Of a stretch of DNA of 63,054 bases, positions 43,933-53,646 are shown piece by piece (position 1 is the first letter of the stretch; each line of letters begins with the position of its first letter). The notes under the pieces are model-generated. The model ran no database searches. It saw nothing but the letters and a program-made list of their open reading frames with translations, and was not told the origin of the DNA. The position numbers were made by a program, and so were the translations under genes. This DNA is from Salinisphaera sp. G21_0 (lineage in GTDB: Bacteria; Pseudomonadota; Gammaproteobacteria; Pseudomonadales; Endozoicomonadaceae), in NCBI RefSeq assembly GCF_017744115.1, contig NZ_JAGHQW010000036.1, forward strand, positions 1 through 63,054, in the 5' to 3' direction.

Positions 43933-46533
43933 TTAAAAGTTTTGACTATAAGTGGCATAAACTGCCCTGCCGGTAATGCTATAGTTCTGAACTTGATTTA
44001 CTGTTTCCATTTTTTCGGAAGGAAGCGGTGCCTGACGATTAAACATATTTCTGACACCAACTTGTGCTACACCATCCCAAGGCAGGGACAATTTGTAGTT
44101 CAGGTCCCAAACGGTATAGCTGTCTACCTCAGTTTCAGAACTTTGGCCTTTAGCAAAGGTGTATCCAGCGGTATGTCTTGGACCAATATTAAGCGCGTGC
44201 ATACCATCGAAAGATTTCCAACCAAAGTCAAAGTTCACCTTATATTGCGGATAACCATAGAAAGCGACCCCGGCACCGGCAACGTCTTCACCTGGCCCCG
44301 TAAAGTACTCTGGCTGCATGTATTCCAGAACATAGCTACCATTCAGATTGTAACTCAACAAGCCAAATGGTACTTCATGACTGTAATCCACCTTCAAATC
44401 TATTCCGGAAGTTTTAACTTCACCTACGTTAGTTGGCTTGATGATAACAGACTGAATACCAGCAGCATTTCGGGTAACGTATTCACTTACATCAACCCCA
44501 GCCAGTTCTGCATCAATAAGCGACTGAGCACTTGGATAGTAAATCATATTTTTGATGGCAATATTGTAATAATCTACACCCACCGCCAGATCTGTTAATG
44601 GGGAATAAACGACCCCTATATTAAACGAATCTGACTTTTCAGCATCCAAATCAGGGTTTGATACATAGAACGCATCATACTGCTTTGCATAAGTACTGGA
44701 ATTAGCACAATCTGCAACGTTGTTCTCCGCACATCCAACATAATCAATGGCGAAATCTGCTGAACGGGCTTTGGATTTATAAAGATCCGTCAAGCCCGGA
44801 GCCTTAAATCCCTTGGCATAGGATCCTCGCAAAACCAATTCATCTGCTGGCTGATATCTAAGACTGGCTTTAGGGCTCAAAGCATTGCCAAAATCACTAT
44901 AGTCATCGTAACGAGCAGCAACGTTCAATTCTAATTGCTCATGAATTGGCAGTAACGTCTCAACAAACAGTGCTTTTTGATTACGATCACCGCCACTATT
45001 ACTTCCAGAAGAGCCAAGTACATTCCCGGCCAAAGACTGAGCATCATATTCATCAACATAATCCTGACTGGATACCTCTGCTCCAACGTACCAACTGATT
45101 TCGTTACCAGATATATTGCCCGCGCTGAACTGAAGACCACCGCTCACATCGGTATAGTCAACTTTTATATCTCGAGAGATGTCGTAACTCATCTTGGCAA
45201 TGGTGTCATCTGTAAAGCTACCAGTTGCTTCATCAAAACCACTGCCAGATTCAACTGCTTGACTGGCAACATCACTAAGAACATAGCCAGTACCAGTTTT
45301 ATGAGAGAGTGATTTTGAAAAGCGAGCAGCAACATTCCAGTCAACATAACCTAACTTTTGATTCTCAAATGCACCAGTCAATGCACTGGTAAAGATACCA
45401 CTGTAATCACGAACAGTATCATCACGAGTACCTACTTCATCAAAACGGTAGTAGATACGCCCACCTTCAGAGGCATCAAAACCATTATTGGTAAGAATTG
45501 TTGAACCTGCAGATAAAGCAAACCAATCAGCCGCTGGAGCAAAGCGTCCAAAACTTTTATTAAAGCCAAGAACCAGCTCATTACTCCACTCTACGGAATC
45601 AGTCAGAGAGTAATTAGAGTTGAGTACAAATTGAGTTCTTTCAGAAGCTGCTGTCAAAGCCATCTGGGAGGTATAATCATAGCGACATGTTTCGACCCCT
45701 TTCTCATCTGCAAGAAGGGCAAAGGAGTCACTACACTCAGAACCCGAATCATGGCTATCAAGAGCACGAATAACCGTTTTTCCTGAAGTACTATCTACAC
45801 CCAGAATGTTTCTTCCATAGAAACTGTAACCGTGCTGGGAAGATAAATCAGATGTTGAAGGCTCATGATCTCTGGCGTAGATAATATCTTTTTTATCATG
45901 CTCAAGGGTGAACATAACATTCCCCTTTTCACCGGCAGTGCCACCAGTTATGGAGAACTTATTTTCATCACCCCCTTTGATATCTGTTTTGGTTCCACCG
46001 ACAGTTACGTTAACTCCTTCAAAATCATCCTTCAGAATAACGTTTACAACACCACCAATAGCATCAGAACCATAAACGGCCGATGCACCATCAGCCAGTA
46101 TCTCAATACTTTCAACAGCCGCTGCAGGTATAGCGTTAATATTTACTGCACCATTACCCGCTGGCCCGGACATGGGCATCCGTTTACCATTAAGGAGTAT
46201 CAGCGTTCTCGATGGGCCAAGGCCACGCATATCTATAAATGCCTGACTTTGAGATCCACTACCTGAGCGCTCGGAAAAAGATCCAAATGAATTGTAGGTT
46301 GTGCTTCTCAGTACATCAGCAACAGTCAACTGGCCAGTGCGTTCAATTTCCTCTCTGGTAATAATCGTAACAGGCGTGGCACCCTCAACATCCACCCGGG
46401 AAATCCGCGACCCGGTCACCTGGATTTTCTCCAGCTTTTCAACCGATTCCTCATTAGAATACGCTGCCGTGCAGGCAATCGAAGACCCTAAAGCAACAGC
46501 CACCGCCGTGCTTAACACCGTCCTTCTGAACAT
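43933..46533 (-). CDS. TonB-dependent outer-membrane receptor
   Basis: An 866-residue outer-membrane receptor: signal peptide (MFRRTVLSTAVAVALGSS), a TonB-box-like segment (EKLEKIQVTGSRI), plug domain with FIDMRGLGPSRTLILLNGKR and ESIEILADGASAVYGSDAIG, then a 22-strand-type barrel ending in GRAVYATYSQNF with terminal Phe. It is the first gene of the TonB operon. The plug and barrel type (RTLILLNGKRMP, YGSDAIGGVVNVIL) resembles receptors for larger organic substrates rather than classic siderophore receptors, but the ligand is unknown. Confidence 0.92.
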   Translation of the reverse strand: MFRRTVLSTAVAVALGSSIACTAAYSNEESVEKLEKIQVTGSRISRVDVEGATPVTIITREEIERTGQLTVADVLRSTTYNSFGSFSERSGSGSQSQAFIDMRGLGPSRTLILLNGKRMPMSGPAGNGAVNINAIPAAAVESIEILADGASAVYGSDAIGGVVNVILKDDFEGVNVTVGGTKTDIKGGDENKFSITGGTAGEKGNVMFTLEHDKKDIIYARDHEPSTSDLSSQHGYSFYGRNILGVDSTSGKTVIRALDSHDSGSECSDSFALLADEKGVETCRYDYTSQMALTAASERTQFVLNSNYSLTDSVEWSNELVLGFNKSFGRFAPAADWFALSAGSTILTNNGFDASEGGRIYYRFDEVGTRDDTVRDYSGIFTSALTGAFENQKLGYVDWNVAARFSKSLSHKTGTGYVLSDVASQAVESGSGFDEATGSFTDDTIAKMSYDISRDIKVDYTDVSGGLQFSAGNISGNEISWYVGAEVSSQDYVDEYDAQSLAGNVLGSSGSNSGGDRNQKALFVETLLPIHEQLELNVAARYDDYSDFGNALSPKASLRYQPADELVLRGSYAKGFKAPGLTDLYKSKARSADFAIDYVGCAENNVADCANSSTYAKQYDAFYVSNPDLDAEKSDSFNIGVVYSPLTDLAVGVDYYNIAIKNMIYYPSAQSLIDAELAGVDVSEYVTRNAAGIQSVIIKPTNVGEVKTSGIDLKVDYSHEVPFGLLSYNLNGSYVLEYMQPEYFTGPGEDVAGAGVAFYGYPQYKVNFDFGWKSFDGMHALNIGPRHTAGYTFAKGQSSETEVDSYTVWDLNYKLSLPWDGVAQVGVRNMFNRQAPLPSEKMETVNQVQNYSITGRAVYATYSQNF

Positions 46534-47298
46534 TATTTTTATCCTTGCTCACTTGTTGTGTTTATTATGGCCAGCCTGAGCTTTTGGCTCCTTGCCTGTA
46601 CACCGCCGTGGCGGGCTACGCTCTTACTACTTCCATCCACGATGGAGACATCCCCTTGTAGCTCCCTTGTGCTGATCCGGTTATTAGCCTTCACCACACT
46701 ATTGGCTTATCACCAATTTATACTGCAATTGTCGGTTAGACATTGATGCAGTCATACCTGTAATGCTTTCACATCCATAAACGAGACCAAGCAATCATCA
46801 TTCCAATTTTTACATCACCTGCAAACACAAGGATTAAAAACAGAAACAAATTACACTTACATAGCCGTACGTATATTTCATTTTTGTGACAGGTAAGCGC
46901 ACTGTAAGTTTTTTTAAAGAGAAAAATCAACCAAACAACACAAAAAAATAGGTATTTTTACCTACAAGCCTCGCAAAAAGGATATTTTACTAGCCAATTG
47001 CAGATAACAAAGGCTTTTACTCTGCAATTTTCTCAACCATCCTCTGTCAGTCATCTTTTCTATTCTGCACCACACTGGTGCATTTTGTTTTGTAATTGCA
47101 CCACTAAACGTCATCAGACGTATTATTAATTGGAAGGTGACGAGGTAAGGATAAATACGTACAATTCTTTAGCGACTGATCAGCCAACACCCTGGCTATC
47201 TCTGGAAAATGTATGCGTCTTTGGCTCAACATCTGCTTGACGCATGGCGAACAGAAGCCCACTGGCTCTGACCACCGATAACAATAAAGAGAAGAATC
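46534..47298. other. 765-bp divergent intergenic region upstream of the receptor and the YejA-like gene
   Basis: Largest gap in the window. It must hold the promoter of the TonB operon (minus) and that of the peptide importer (plus). From about 46780 to 47060 it is strongly AT-rich. A TGCACCA dyad with a further half-site lies at 47066-47103. Open frames inside lack ribosome-binding sites and recognisable products. No Fur box is obvious to the eye. Confidence 0.5.
47066..47103. promoter_or_regulatory. TGCACCA dyad, possible operator
   Basis: TGCACCA-CAC-TGGTGCA is a perfect 7-bp inverted repeat with a 3-bp spacer (47066-47082). A third half-site, TTGCACCA, follows at 47096-47103. It is 195-235 bp upstream of the peptide-importer start. 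Repeated half-sites fit a regulator site; the protein is unknown. The TTTTGTTTT after the dyad would also allow a terminator, but no plus-strand gene precedes it. Confidence 0.4.
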
Positions 47299-49470
47299 AT
47301 GCCGCAAAGCACCACTTCAAAGTGGGCCGCTATTCTGACTGCAACTCTAGTGCTTTCGGGATGCTCAGGCCCCTGGAATGACCCGAATCCACCAGTGGAT
47401 TCAAAAGACGTTACCTACTTTGGCAGTTTCATTACCCGGCCCAAACATCTGGACCCGGTTCGTTCCTACAGTGCGGAAGAAAAGCTGTTTATTGACCAGA
47501 TTTATGAGCCACCCCTGCAATACCACTTCCTCAAGCGCCCTTATGAGCTGGAGCCTGCTACTGCTGCCGCAATGCCGACACTGGAGTTGCTTGACAAGAA
47601 TTTAAATCCGGTATCTGAAGACAGTCAGGATGTTGCATTCAGCCTGATTACCATACGACTTAAGCCAGGTACCATGTATCAGCCCCACCCTGCACTTGCA
47701 GAAGACGACCAGGGCAAACCGGTTTACCTGTTTAATTCTGCGGAAGAAAGTGAACAGTACAAGCTGCTAAGTGACTTTCCCGCCACCGGTACCCGGGAAC
47801 TGAAAGCTGACGATTACATCTATCAGATCAAACGGATGGCTGACCCGGTCAACAAGTCACCTCTGCTCGGTTTGATGACCGATTACATTGTCGGCATGAA
47901 AGATTTTGGTGCATGGGCCAAAGAGAACAGACAGGAAGAGGCGTGGCTAGACCTTCGTACGCACCCCATGGAAGGACTAACCAGGGTGGATGACTATACC
48001 TTCTCCATTCGCATTGAAGGCATTTATCCGCAGTTTCAATACTGGCTTGCCATGCCTTTCTTTGCGCCTATCCCCTGGGAAGCCGATCGCTTTTACCACA
48101 ACCCCGGATTTCCAGATCGTAACCTGACACTGGACTGGAACCCCATCGGTACCGGCGCGTTTATGATGACGGTGAACTCACCCAATCGTGAAATCGTTCT
48201 GGAGAGAAACCCGAATTTCCGACAAGAACTCTACCCTTCTGATGGTTCGGTCGATGATCAGAAAAGAGGGTACCTGGCCGATGCTGGCAAACAACTGCCG
48301 TTTATTGACAAAGCCATTTTCCGCTATGAAAAAGCAGCCACCTCCATGTGGAGTAAGTTCACTCAAGGTTACTACGATCGCTCCGGTGATGGTGACCCAA
48401 ACATCAATACGGCCACTTTTGACCAGGCATTTACTGTGGGTCCAGACGGCCTTGAGCTGACGCCGGAACTGGCAAAGCGCGACATTATTGTTGACGAAGA
48501 AATCCGTCCTTCTCTCTACTACACCGGGTTTAACATGGTTGATCCTGTCGTTGGCGGATATACAGAAGATAAACGCAAGCTACGCCAGGCCATCAGCATC
48601 GTGTATAACGATCAGGAGTACATCGATATTTTCCGTAATGGTATTGGACAGGTAGCCCAGGGCCCCATCCCACCGGGCTTATATGGTTATGCCGAAGGAG
48701 AAGCGGCAACGAACGCCTATATCTTTGACTGGGACCCGGCAACCAAAACCCCCAAAAGAAAATCCGTTGAGTACGCCAGGCAATTACTGGCTGAGGCCGG
48801 ATACCCGAATGGACGACACCACGAAACCGGCAAGCCGTTGATCCTCTATATGGATACCACCGCTGCGGACAGCAGCCCAAGGGCGGACTGGATCAAAAAA
48901 CAGCTGGACAGGATTGGCGTACAACTTGAGTTCCGCACCACCGACTACCCTCGCTTCAAAGAAAAAATGCGCCAGGGCAATACCCAGATGTTCGGCTGGG
49001 GATGGCTGGCTGACTACCCGGACCCTGAAAACTTCCTGTTCCTTCTGGACAGCCGACAGGGCCTGGTGAAATGTCAGTGTGCCGGCAGTAACTCTACCAA
49101 CTATGACAACCCGGCGTTTGATCGTTTATACGACAAGGTAAAAACACTGGCCAATGGGCCAGAGCGGCTGGACGCTATCAATCAGATGGTAGCAATTGCC
49201 CAGAAAGACAGCCCATGGATCTGGGGTTTTAATAACAAAGAGTATTATCTCTCCAACCAGTGGGTATACAACACCAAGCGCCACGGTATTAGTCAGGGAA
49301 CCCTGAAATACGTTCGCGTTGATCCTGCGCTCAGAGAACAAAAGCAGAAAGAGTGGAACAAACCCATTGTCTGGCCATTGATGGCCAGTATCGGCTTGTT
49401 ATTCCTTTTGGTTGTTCCTGGTGTCAGGGCTTATCGCCGCAGGCAGAAACTGACGATTGATGCTTCGTAG
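47299..49470 (+). CDS. YejA-like peptide-binding lipoprotein with C-terminal membrane helix
   Basis: A 723-residue solute-binding protein of family 5 (peptide/nickel type). The signal peptide ends in the lipobox LSGC (Cys22). SBP5 features include HLDPVRSYSAEEKLFIDQIYEP, DWNPIGTGAFMM and, near the end, GWGWLADYPDPENFLFLLDS. Unusually, a hydrophobic helix (WPLMASIGLLFLLVVPGV, about residues 695-712) followed by RAYRRRQK closes the protein, so it may be held in the inner membrane at both ends. It is longer than E. coli YejA (604). It heads a four-gene importer operon; a ribosome-binding site AGAGAAG precedes the ATG. Confidence 0.87.
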   Translation: MPQSTTSKWAAILTATLVLSGCSGPWNDPNPPVDSKDVTYFGSFITRPKHLDPVRSYSAEEKLFIDQIYEPPLQYHFLKRPYELEPATAAAMPTLELLDKNLNPVSEDSQDVAFSLITIRLKPGTMYQPHPALAEDDQGKPVYLFNSAEESEQYKLLSDFPATGTRELKADDYIYQIKRMADPVNKSPLLGLMTDYIVGMKDFGAWAKENRQEEAWLDLRTHPMEGLTRVDDYTFSIRIEGIYPQFQYWLAMPFFAPIPWEADRFYHNPGFPDRNLTLDWNPIGTGAFMMTVNSPNREIVLERNPNFRQELYPSDGSVDDQKRGYLADAGKQLPFIDKAIFRYEKAATSMWSKFTQGYYDRSGDGDPNINTATFDQAFTVGPDGLELTPELAKRDIIVDEEIRPSLYYTGFNMVDPVVGGYTEDKRKLRQAISIVYNDQEYIDIFRNGIGQVAQGPIPPGLYGYAEGEAATNAYIFDWDPATKTPKRKSVEYARQLLAEAGYPNGRHHETGKPLILYMDTTAADSSPRADWIKKQLDRIGVQLEFRTTDYPRFKEKMRQGNTQMFGWGWLADYPDPENFLFLLDSRQGLVKCQCAGSNSTNYDNPAFDRLYDKVKTLANGPERLDAINQMVAIAQKDSPWIWGFNNKEYYLSNQWVYNTKRHGISQGTLKYVRVDPALREQKQKEWNKPIVWPLMASIGLLFLLVVPGVRAYRRRQKLTIDAS

Positions 49471-49480
49471 AGATAAAAAT

Positions 49481-50458
49481 ATGTTTTCCTACATAATTAG
49501 AAGACTGTGCTACGCCATTCCAATTTTGATTGGCGTAAATCTGCTGACGTTTGTTTTATTTTTTATCGTCAATACGCCTGAAGATATGGCAACGGCTCAT
49601 CTTGGGGATAAATACGTCACCCAAGAAGCGGTGCAGGAGTGGATCGCAGAAAAAGGCTATGACCAACCACTTTTCTTTAACAGTGATGCCGATGGACTGG
49701 GACCCCTCACAGACACCATCTTTTTCAACAAGTCGTTAAAACTGTTTGCTTTCGATTTTGGCACTTCCGATGCTGGTAGAAGTATTCAGTCCGACGTTCT
49801 TGATCGTATGGGACCCAGCCTGGCACTGGCTCTTCCCACTTTTTTTATCGGGATCTTTGTCAACATCTCGGTAGCTCTGATGGTATTGATGTTCCGTGGC
49901 AGCAGCCTGGACCGTTTTGCGGTGGTGGTCTTTGTTACCCTGATGTCCATCTCCTATCTGTTCTATATCATTTTCGGCCAGCACTACATGGCGAAAATGT
50001 CCCGTCTGTTCCCGGTATCCGGATTTAATGACGGTATAGACGGCTGGCGTTTTCTGATATTGCCCATTGTGATTGGTGTGATCTCCGGCATTGGTGCCAG
50101 CGCCCGCTGGTACCGCTCGCTGTTTATCGAAGTAGCCGGACAGGATTTTGCCAGAACAGCCCGGGCCAAAGGCGTCAGCGAGGCGGGCGTTCTCTTCCGG
50201 CATATTTTGCCCAATACCATGCTGCCAATCCTCACCGGGGTGGTGGTTGTGATTCCAGTGTTGTTTATGGGTAGCCTGGTGATGGAATCATTTTTCAGTA
50301 TTCCGGGCCTTGGCAGCTACCTGCTGGACGCTATTCGCGCACAGGATTTTGCCATTGTCAGGGCGATGGTCTTTCTCGGCTCTGTTCTTTACATCATTGG
50401 TTTGATTCTGACCGATATTTCGTACACCTGGGCAGATCCCCGGGTTCGATTGAGCTAA
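49481..50458 (+). CDS. Peptide ABC permease, YejB/DppB-like
   Basis: A 325-residue inner-membrane permease with about six helices. It begins FSYIIRRLCYAIPILIGVNLL and carries the permease EAA-type cytoplasmic loop ARTARAKGVSEAGVLFRHILPN near residue 225, which contacts the ATPase. The frame extends to 49457, overlapping the binding-protein stop, but the ATG at 49481 matches the family N-terminus. Second gene of the importer operon, 10 bp after the binding protein. Confidence 0.9.
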   Translation: MFSYIIRRLCYAIPILIGVNLLTFVLFFIVNTPEDMATAHLGDKYVTQEAVQEWIAEKGYDQPLFFNSDADGLGPLTDTIFFNKSLKLFAFDFGTSDAGRSIQSDVLDRMGPSLALALPTFFIGIFVNISVALMVLMFRGSSLDRFAVVVFVTLMSISYLFYIIFGQHYMAKMSRLFPVSGFNDGIDGWRFLILPIVIGVISGIGASARWYRSLFIEVAGQDFARTARAKGVSEAGVLFRHILPNTMLPILTGVVVVIPVLFMGSLVMESFFSIPGLGSYLLDAIRAQDFAIVRAMVFLGSVLYIIGLILTDISYTWADPRVRLS

Positions 50459-50476
50459 ACAGCGAGGGACGTAATT

Positions 50477-51907
50477 ATGGATTTCGAAATCGGACCCGGC
50501 CTGTTTGGTGAAGGCTTTATGTGGACCATTTTATGGAGTGATGCGCTGATCTTTTTGCTGGTCGGTGCAATCTCCCTGTTCGTCGCCTCTTTTCGGCGCA
50601 ACCCGCAAAACATGGAACGCTGGCGACAGGTGTTTGCTACCAGGTTGGGCATGGCAACCTTTGTTATCATCATGTCCTATGTGGTGATTGCTTTGGTGGA
50701 TTCCATCCATTTCCGCAAAGCGCTGCCGGTTACGGAAGGTCAAAGCAGCGAACAGGTGTATTACAGCAATGATGTGAATAGCCTGCTGGATCTTGCCCTC
50801 GGTGAGATGGGTGAACGCCCTGAGCGCACCTATTCAGCACCTTTTGCACTGAAGTCATGGAATAAGGAAAACCTGTTACTGCCGGATGGAGAACGGGGTC
50901 GGGATTACCCGGAGCTGGCCTATGGCGGTGCTCATTTGGCAAGCCCGGAATCGTTTGTTAAAGATGTTGCTATTAACTCACTGGTCGGAATTGGCAAAGG
51001 CCTGGCTGTTGCCCTGGCACTGATCAGCCTTCATGCCCTCTGGTTGCGTAGAAGCCAGTCTGCCGGTGCTGGTGATATAAGCCCTCTGCCCTGGAAGTCA
51101 GCCTGGATTACCTTTGCCATTATCATGGCTGTGCTTGGCTGGTTGATCACCATGGGCAATCTTTATCATGTTCTGGGTACTGATCAGGCCGGAAACGACA
51201 CGCTCTTTGAAAGCCTGAAAGGTATTCGGACCGGCGTATTGATTGGCACATTGGCTACCCTGATCACCATGCCTGTCGCAATCAGCCTTGGGTTGGCAGC
51301 CGGTTACTTTAGGGGCTGGATTGATGATATCGTGCAATATATTTATACGACGCTTATCTCTATTCCCGGTTTGCTATTGATAGCAGCCTCCGTTCTGCTG
51401 TTCCAGGTCTGGATCAATAATAATCCACAGTTCTTTGAGATCGGCCTGGAAAAAGCCGATGCCAAGTTCCTGGCACTGTGTTTTATTCTGGGTATCACCA
51501 GCTGGACAACCCTCTGTCGCCTGCTGCGGGCAGAAACCCTGAAGATCAGCCAGCTTGACTACGTTCAGGCTGCACATGCCTTTGGAGTCAGCCATTTCCA
51601 GATTATCAAACGGCATATCCTGCCCAACCTCAGCCATATCATTATGATCTCCTTCGTACTGGACTTCAGTGGTCTTGTACTGGCGGAAGCGGTTCTTGCC
51701 TACATTGGTGTCGGTATCGATCCTGCCATGGCCAGCTGGGGCAATATGATCAATATGGCCAGCACGGAACTGTCCCGAGAACCATCTATCTGGTGGAATC
51801 TGTGCGGGGCTTTCTTCCTGATGTTTACCCTGGTGCTGTCTGTCAACCTGTTCTCTGACCTGGTTCGCGACGCGTTTGACCCAAAAACCAAACTGGAGAC
51901 GGCATGA
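50477..51907 (+). CDS. Peptide ABC permease, YejE/DppC-like, with long N-terminal extension
   Basis: A 476-residue permease, well above the usual 300-340 of YejE/DppC. The extra 150 or so residues lie in the N-terminal half, between the first membrane helices, and include a hydrophilic stretch (SSEQVYYSNDVNSLLDLALG and beyond) likely in the periplasm. The C-terminal half is standard: GTDQAGNDTLFESLKGIRTG, then the EAA loop QAAHAFGVSHFQIIKRHILPN. The gene starts 18 bp after the YejB-like gene and overlaps the ATPase start by 4 bp. Confidence 0.88.
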   Translation: MDFEIGPGLFGEGFMWTILWSDALIFLLVGAISLFVASFRRNPQNMERWRQVFATRLGMATFVIIMSYVVIALVDSIHFRKALPVTEGQSSEQVYYSNDVNSLLDLALGEMGERPERTYSAPFALKSWNKENLLLPDGERGRDYPELAYGGAHLASPESFVKDVAINSLVGIGKGLAVALALISLHALWLRRSQSAGAGDISPLPWKSAWITFAIIMAVLGWLITMGNLYHVLGTDQAGNDTLFESLKGIRTGVLIGTLATLITMPVAISLGLAAGYFRGWIDDIVQYIYTTLISIPGLLLIAASVLLFQVWINNNPQFFEIGLEKADAKFLALCFILGITSWTTLCRLLRAETLKISQLDYVQAAHAFGVSHFQIIKRHILPNLSHIIMISFVLDFSGLVLAEAVLAYIGVGIDPAMASWGNMINMASTELSREPSIWWNLCGAFFLMFTLVLSVNLFSDLVRDAFDPKTKLETA

Positions 51908-53589
51908 TGACGGCGACAACAACTGAAGCACGATCCACTGCCTACGTTCAAACGGCCACCAGTGAACTCACTATAAAAAAGCAAACAGTCGATAAGTCGC
52001 TGGCGCTTTCCGTCAGCAACCTGAGTGTTCGCTTGCGTCATAAGCCATATACGGCCATTTTGAAAGATGTCAGCTTTGACCTGAAAAAAGGTGAAGTGTA
52101 TGCACTGGTTGGCGAATCCGGCAGTGGCAAATCCATAACGTCCCTGTCCATTCTGCGACTACTGCCGGATGCACTGACCATTACCAGGGGTAAAATCGCC
52201 TTGCCTGAAACCAGCCTGTTCGCTTTAACGGAACAGGAAATGGGCGGTATACGCGGCAAAAAGATCGCCATGATTTTTCAGGATGCACTGACTGCCTTGA
52301 ACCCGGTACAAACCGTTGGGGCTCAGATTGCAGAGACCTTGAAGATTCATACCTCGCTGAGTTCTTCAGAAATCCGTGAGCGGACGGTTGAACTGTTTCG
52401 GGAAGTAGGCTTGCCTGACCCGGAGAAGCGGGTTGACTGGTATCCCCACCAAATGTCCGGAGGTCAGCAACAGCGTGTGATGATTGCCATGGCTTTGGCC
52501 TGTGAACCCGATATTCTCCTGGCGGACGAGCCAACCACCGCTCTTGATGTGACGATTCAGAAACAGATTCTGGAACTGATTAAAACGCTGACCTTAAAGC
52601 GCAAACTGGCCGTTCTGCTGATCACCCACGATATGGGGGTTGTTCGTCAGACTGCTGATCGGGTCGGCGTTATGTACCAGGGTGAGATCATTGAACAGAA
52701 TGTTTGTGAAGCCTTCTTTGCCGATCCAAAAGAAGCCTATAGCCGACAGCTGATCGATAGTCTTCCGGATATGGACGAGTACCGTTCACTGGAGAAAGAA
52801 GCGTCCCTGTTAACCGTGGAAGACCTGAAAATCCACTTCCCGGTGCGCAAAGGATTATTTCAGCGGGTGCACAGCTACACCAAAGCCGTTGATGGCATCA
52901 GTTTTGCCATTGGCAAAGGCGAGACTCTGGCCCTGGTTGGTGAATCCGGGTGTGGTAAGTCTACGACAGGACGTGCCATTCTTAACCTTGAGAAAGCCAC
53001 TGCTGGCAACATCTGGTACAACAGCCTTTGTGTCAATCAGCTAACCCGCCGGGAAATGCTGCCGCTGCGCAAGAAGATTCAGGTTATTTTCCAGAACCCG
53101 TTCTCTTCCATGAACCCACGCATGACCGTTGGCGATATTATTGAAGAGGGAATGGTCAGCCTTGGTCTTGAACTTTCTAAAGAGGAGCGGATTCAGCGCA
53201 TTGAATCCCTGCTTGCCCGAGTAAGGCTTGAGCCTGAGCATCGTCACCGCTACCCACATGAGTTTTCAGGGGGTCAACGACAGCGTATTGCCATTGCCCG
53301 GGCTTTGGCCGTAGAGCCGGATCTGATTATCTGTGACGAACCCACCAGCGCCCTGGATGTTTCCATTCGGGCTGAAGTACTGGACTTGCTGTTAGAGCTT
53401 CAGAGGGAGTTACAGGTATCCTATCTGTTCATCACCCACGATCTTTCCATTATTCCTCACATCGCCCATCGCGTTGCGGTCATGCAGGGTGGCAAGATTG
53501 TTGAACAAGGTCTGACTGAACAGGTTTTGACCCAGCCACAACATGAATATACAAAAATGTTGCTGGATGCGGTTCCTTCGGCCCATTGA
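51904..53589 (+). CDS. Duplicated peptide ABC ATPase, YejF-like
   Basis: A 561-residue protein with two fused ATPase domains. Walker A motifs are GESGSGKS (near residue 73) and GESGCGKS (near residue 346); signatures are MSGGQQQR and FSGGQRQR; Walker B motifs end ADEPTT and CDEPTS. This fused layout is that of YejF (529 residues) rather than separate DppD/DppF. Its start codon overlaps the permease stop (ATGA), so it is the last, coupled gene of the importer. A palindrome lies 22 bp past its stop. Confidence 0.92.
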   Translation: MMTATTTEARSTAYVQTATSELTIKKQTVDKSLALSVSNLSVRLRHKPYTAILKDVSFDLKKGEVYALVGESGSGKSITSLSILRLLPDALTITRGKIALPETSLFALTEQEMGGIRGKKIAMIFQDALTALNPVQTVGAQIAETLKIHTSLSSSEIRERTVELFREVGLPDPEKRVDWYPHQMSGGQQQRVMIAMALACEPDILLADEPTTALDVTIQKQILELIKTLTLKRKLAVLLITHDMGVVRQTADRVGVMYQGEIIEQNVCEAFFADPKEAYSRQLIDSLPDMDEYRSLEKEASLLTVEDLKIHFPVRKGLFQRVHSYTKAVDGISFAIGKGETLALVGESGCGKSTTGRAILNLEKATAGNIWYNSLCVNQLTRREMLPLRKKIQVIFQNPFSSMNPRMTVGDIIEEGMVSLGLELSKEERIQRIESLLARVRLEPEHRHRYPHEFSGGQRQRIAIARALAVEPDLIICDEPTSALDVSIRAEVLDLLLELQRELQVSYLFITHDLSIIPHIAHRVAVMQGGKIVEQGLTEQVLTQPQHEYTKMLLDAVPSAH

Positions 53590-53604
53590 ATTGAGAGGGA
53601 AGTT

Positions 53605-53646
53605 GGTGTGCGTTCCCACCGCTCCGCGTGGGAACCAGGACACCTC
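53605..53646. repeat. GTTCCCAC-type palindrome, copy C, probable convergent terminator
   Basis: GTTCCCAC (53612-53619) and GTGGGAAC (53628-53635) form the core, and GGTGT/ACACC outside extend the stem. It lies between the convergent importer operon and pspF, so it probably acts as a terminator. It matches the class seen at 43846 and 43890. Confidence 0.65.

Noticed and set aside
46558-46746. 62-codon frame in the large intergenic region
   Set aside because: Hydrophobic but lacks a ribosome-binding site and resembles chance translation of the promoter region.
47104-47307. 67-codon minus-strand frame before the YejA-like gene
   Set aside because: Overlaps the importer ribosome-binding site and start; no family resemblance.
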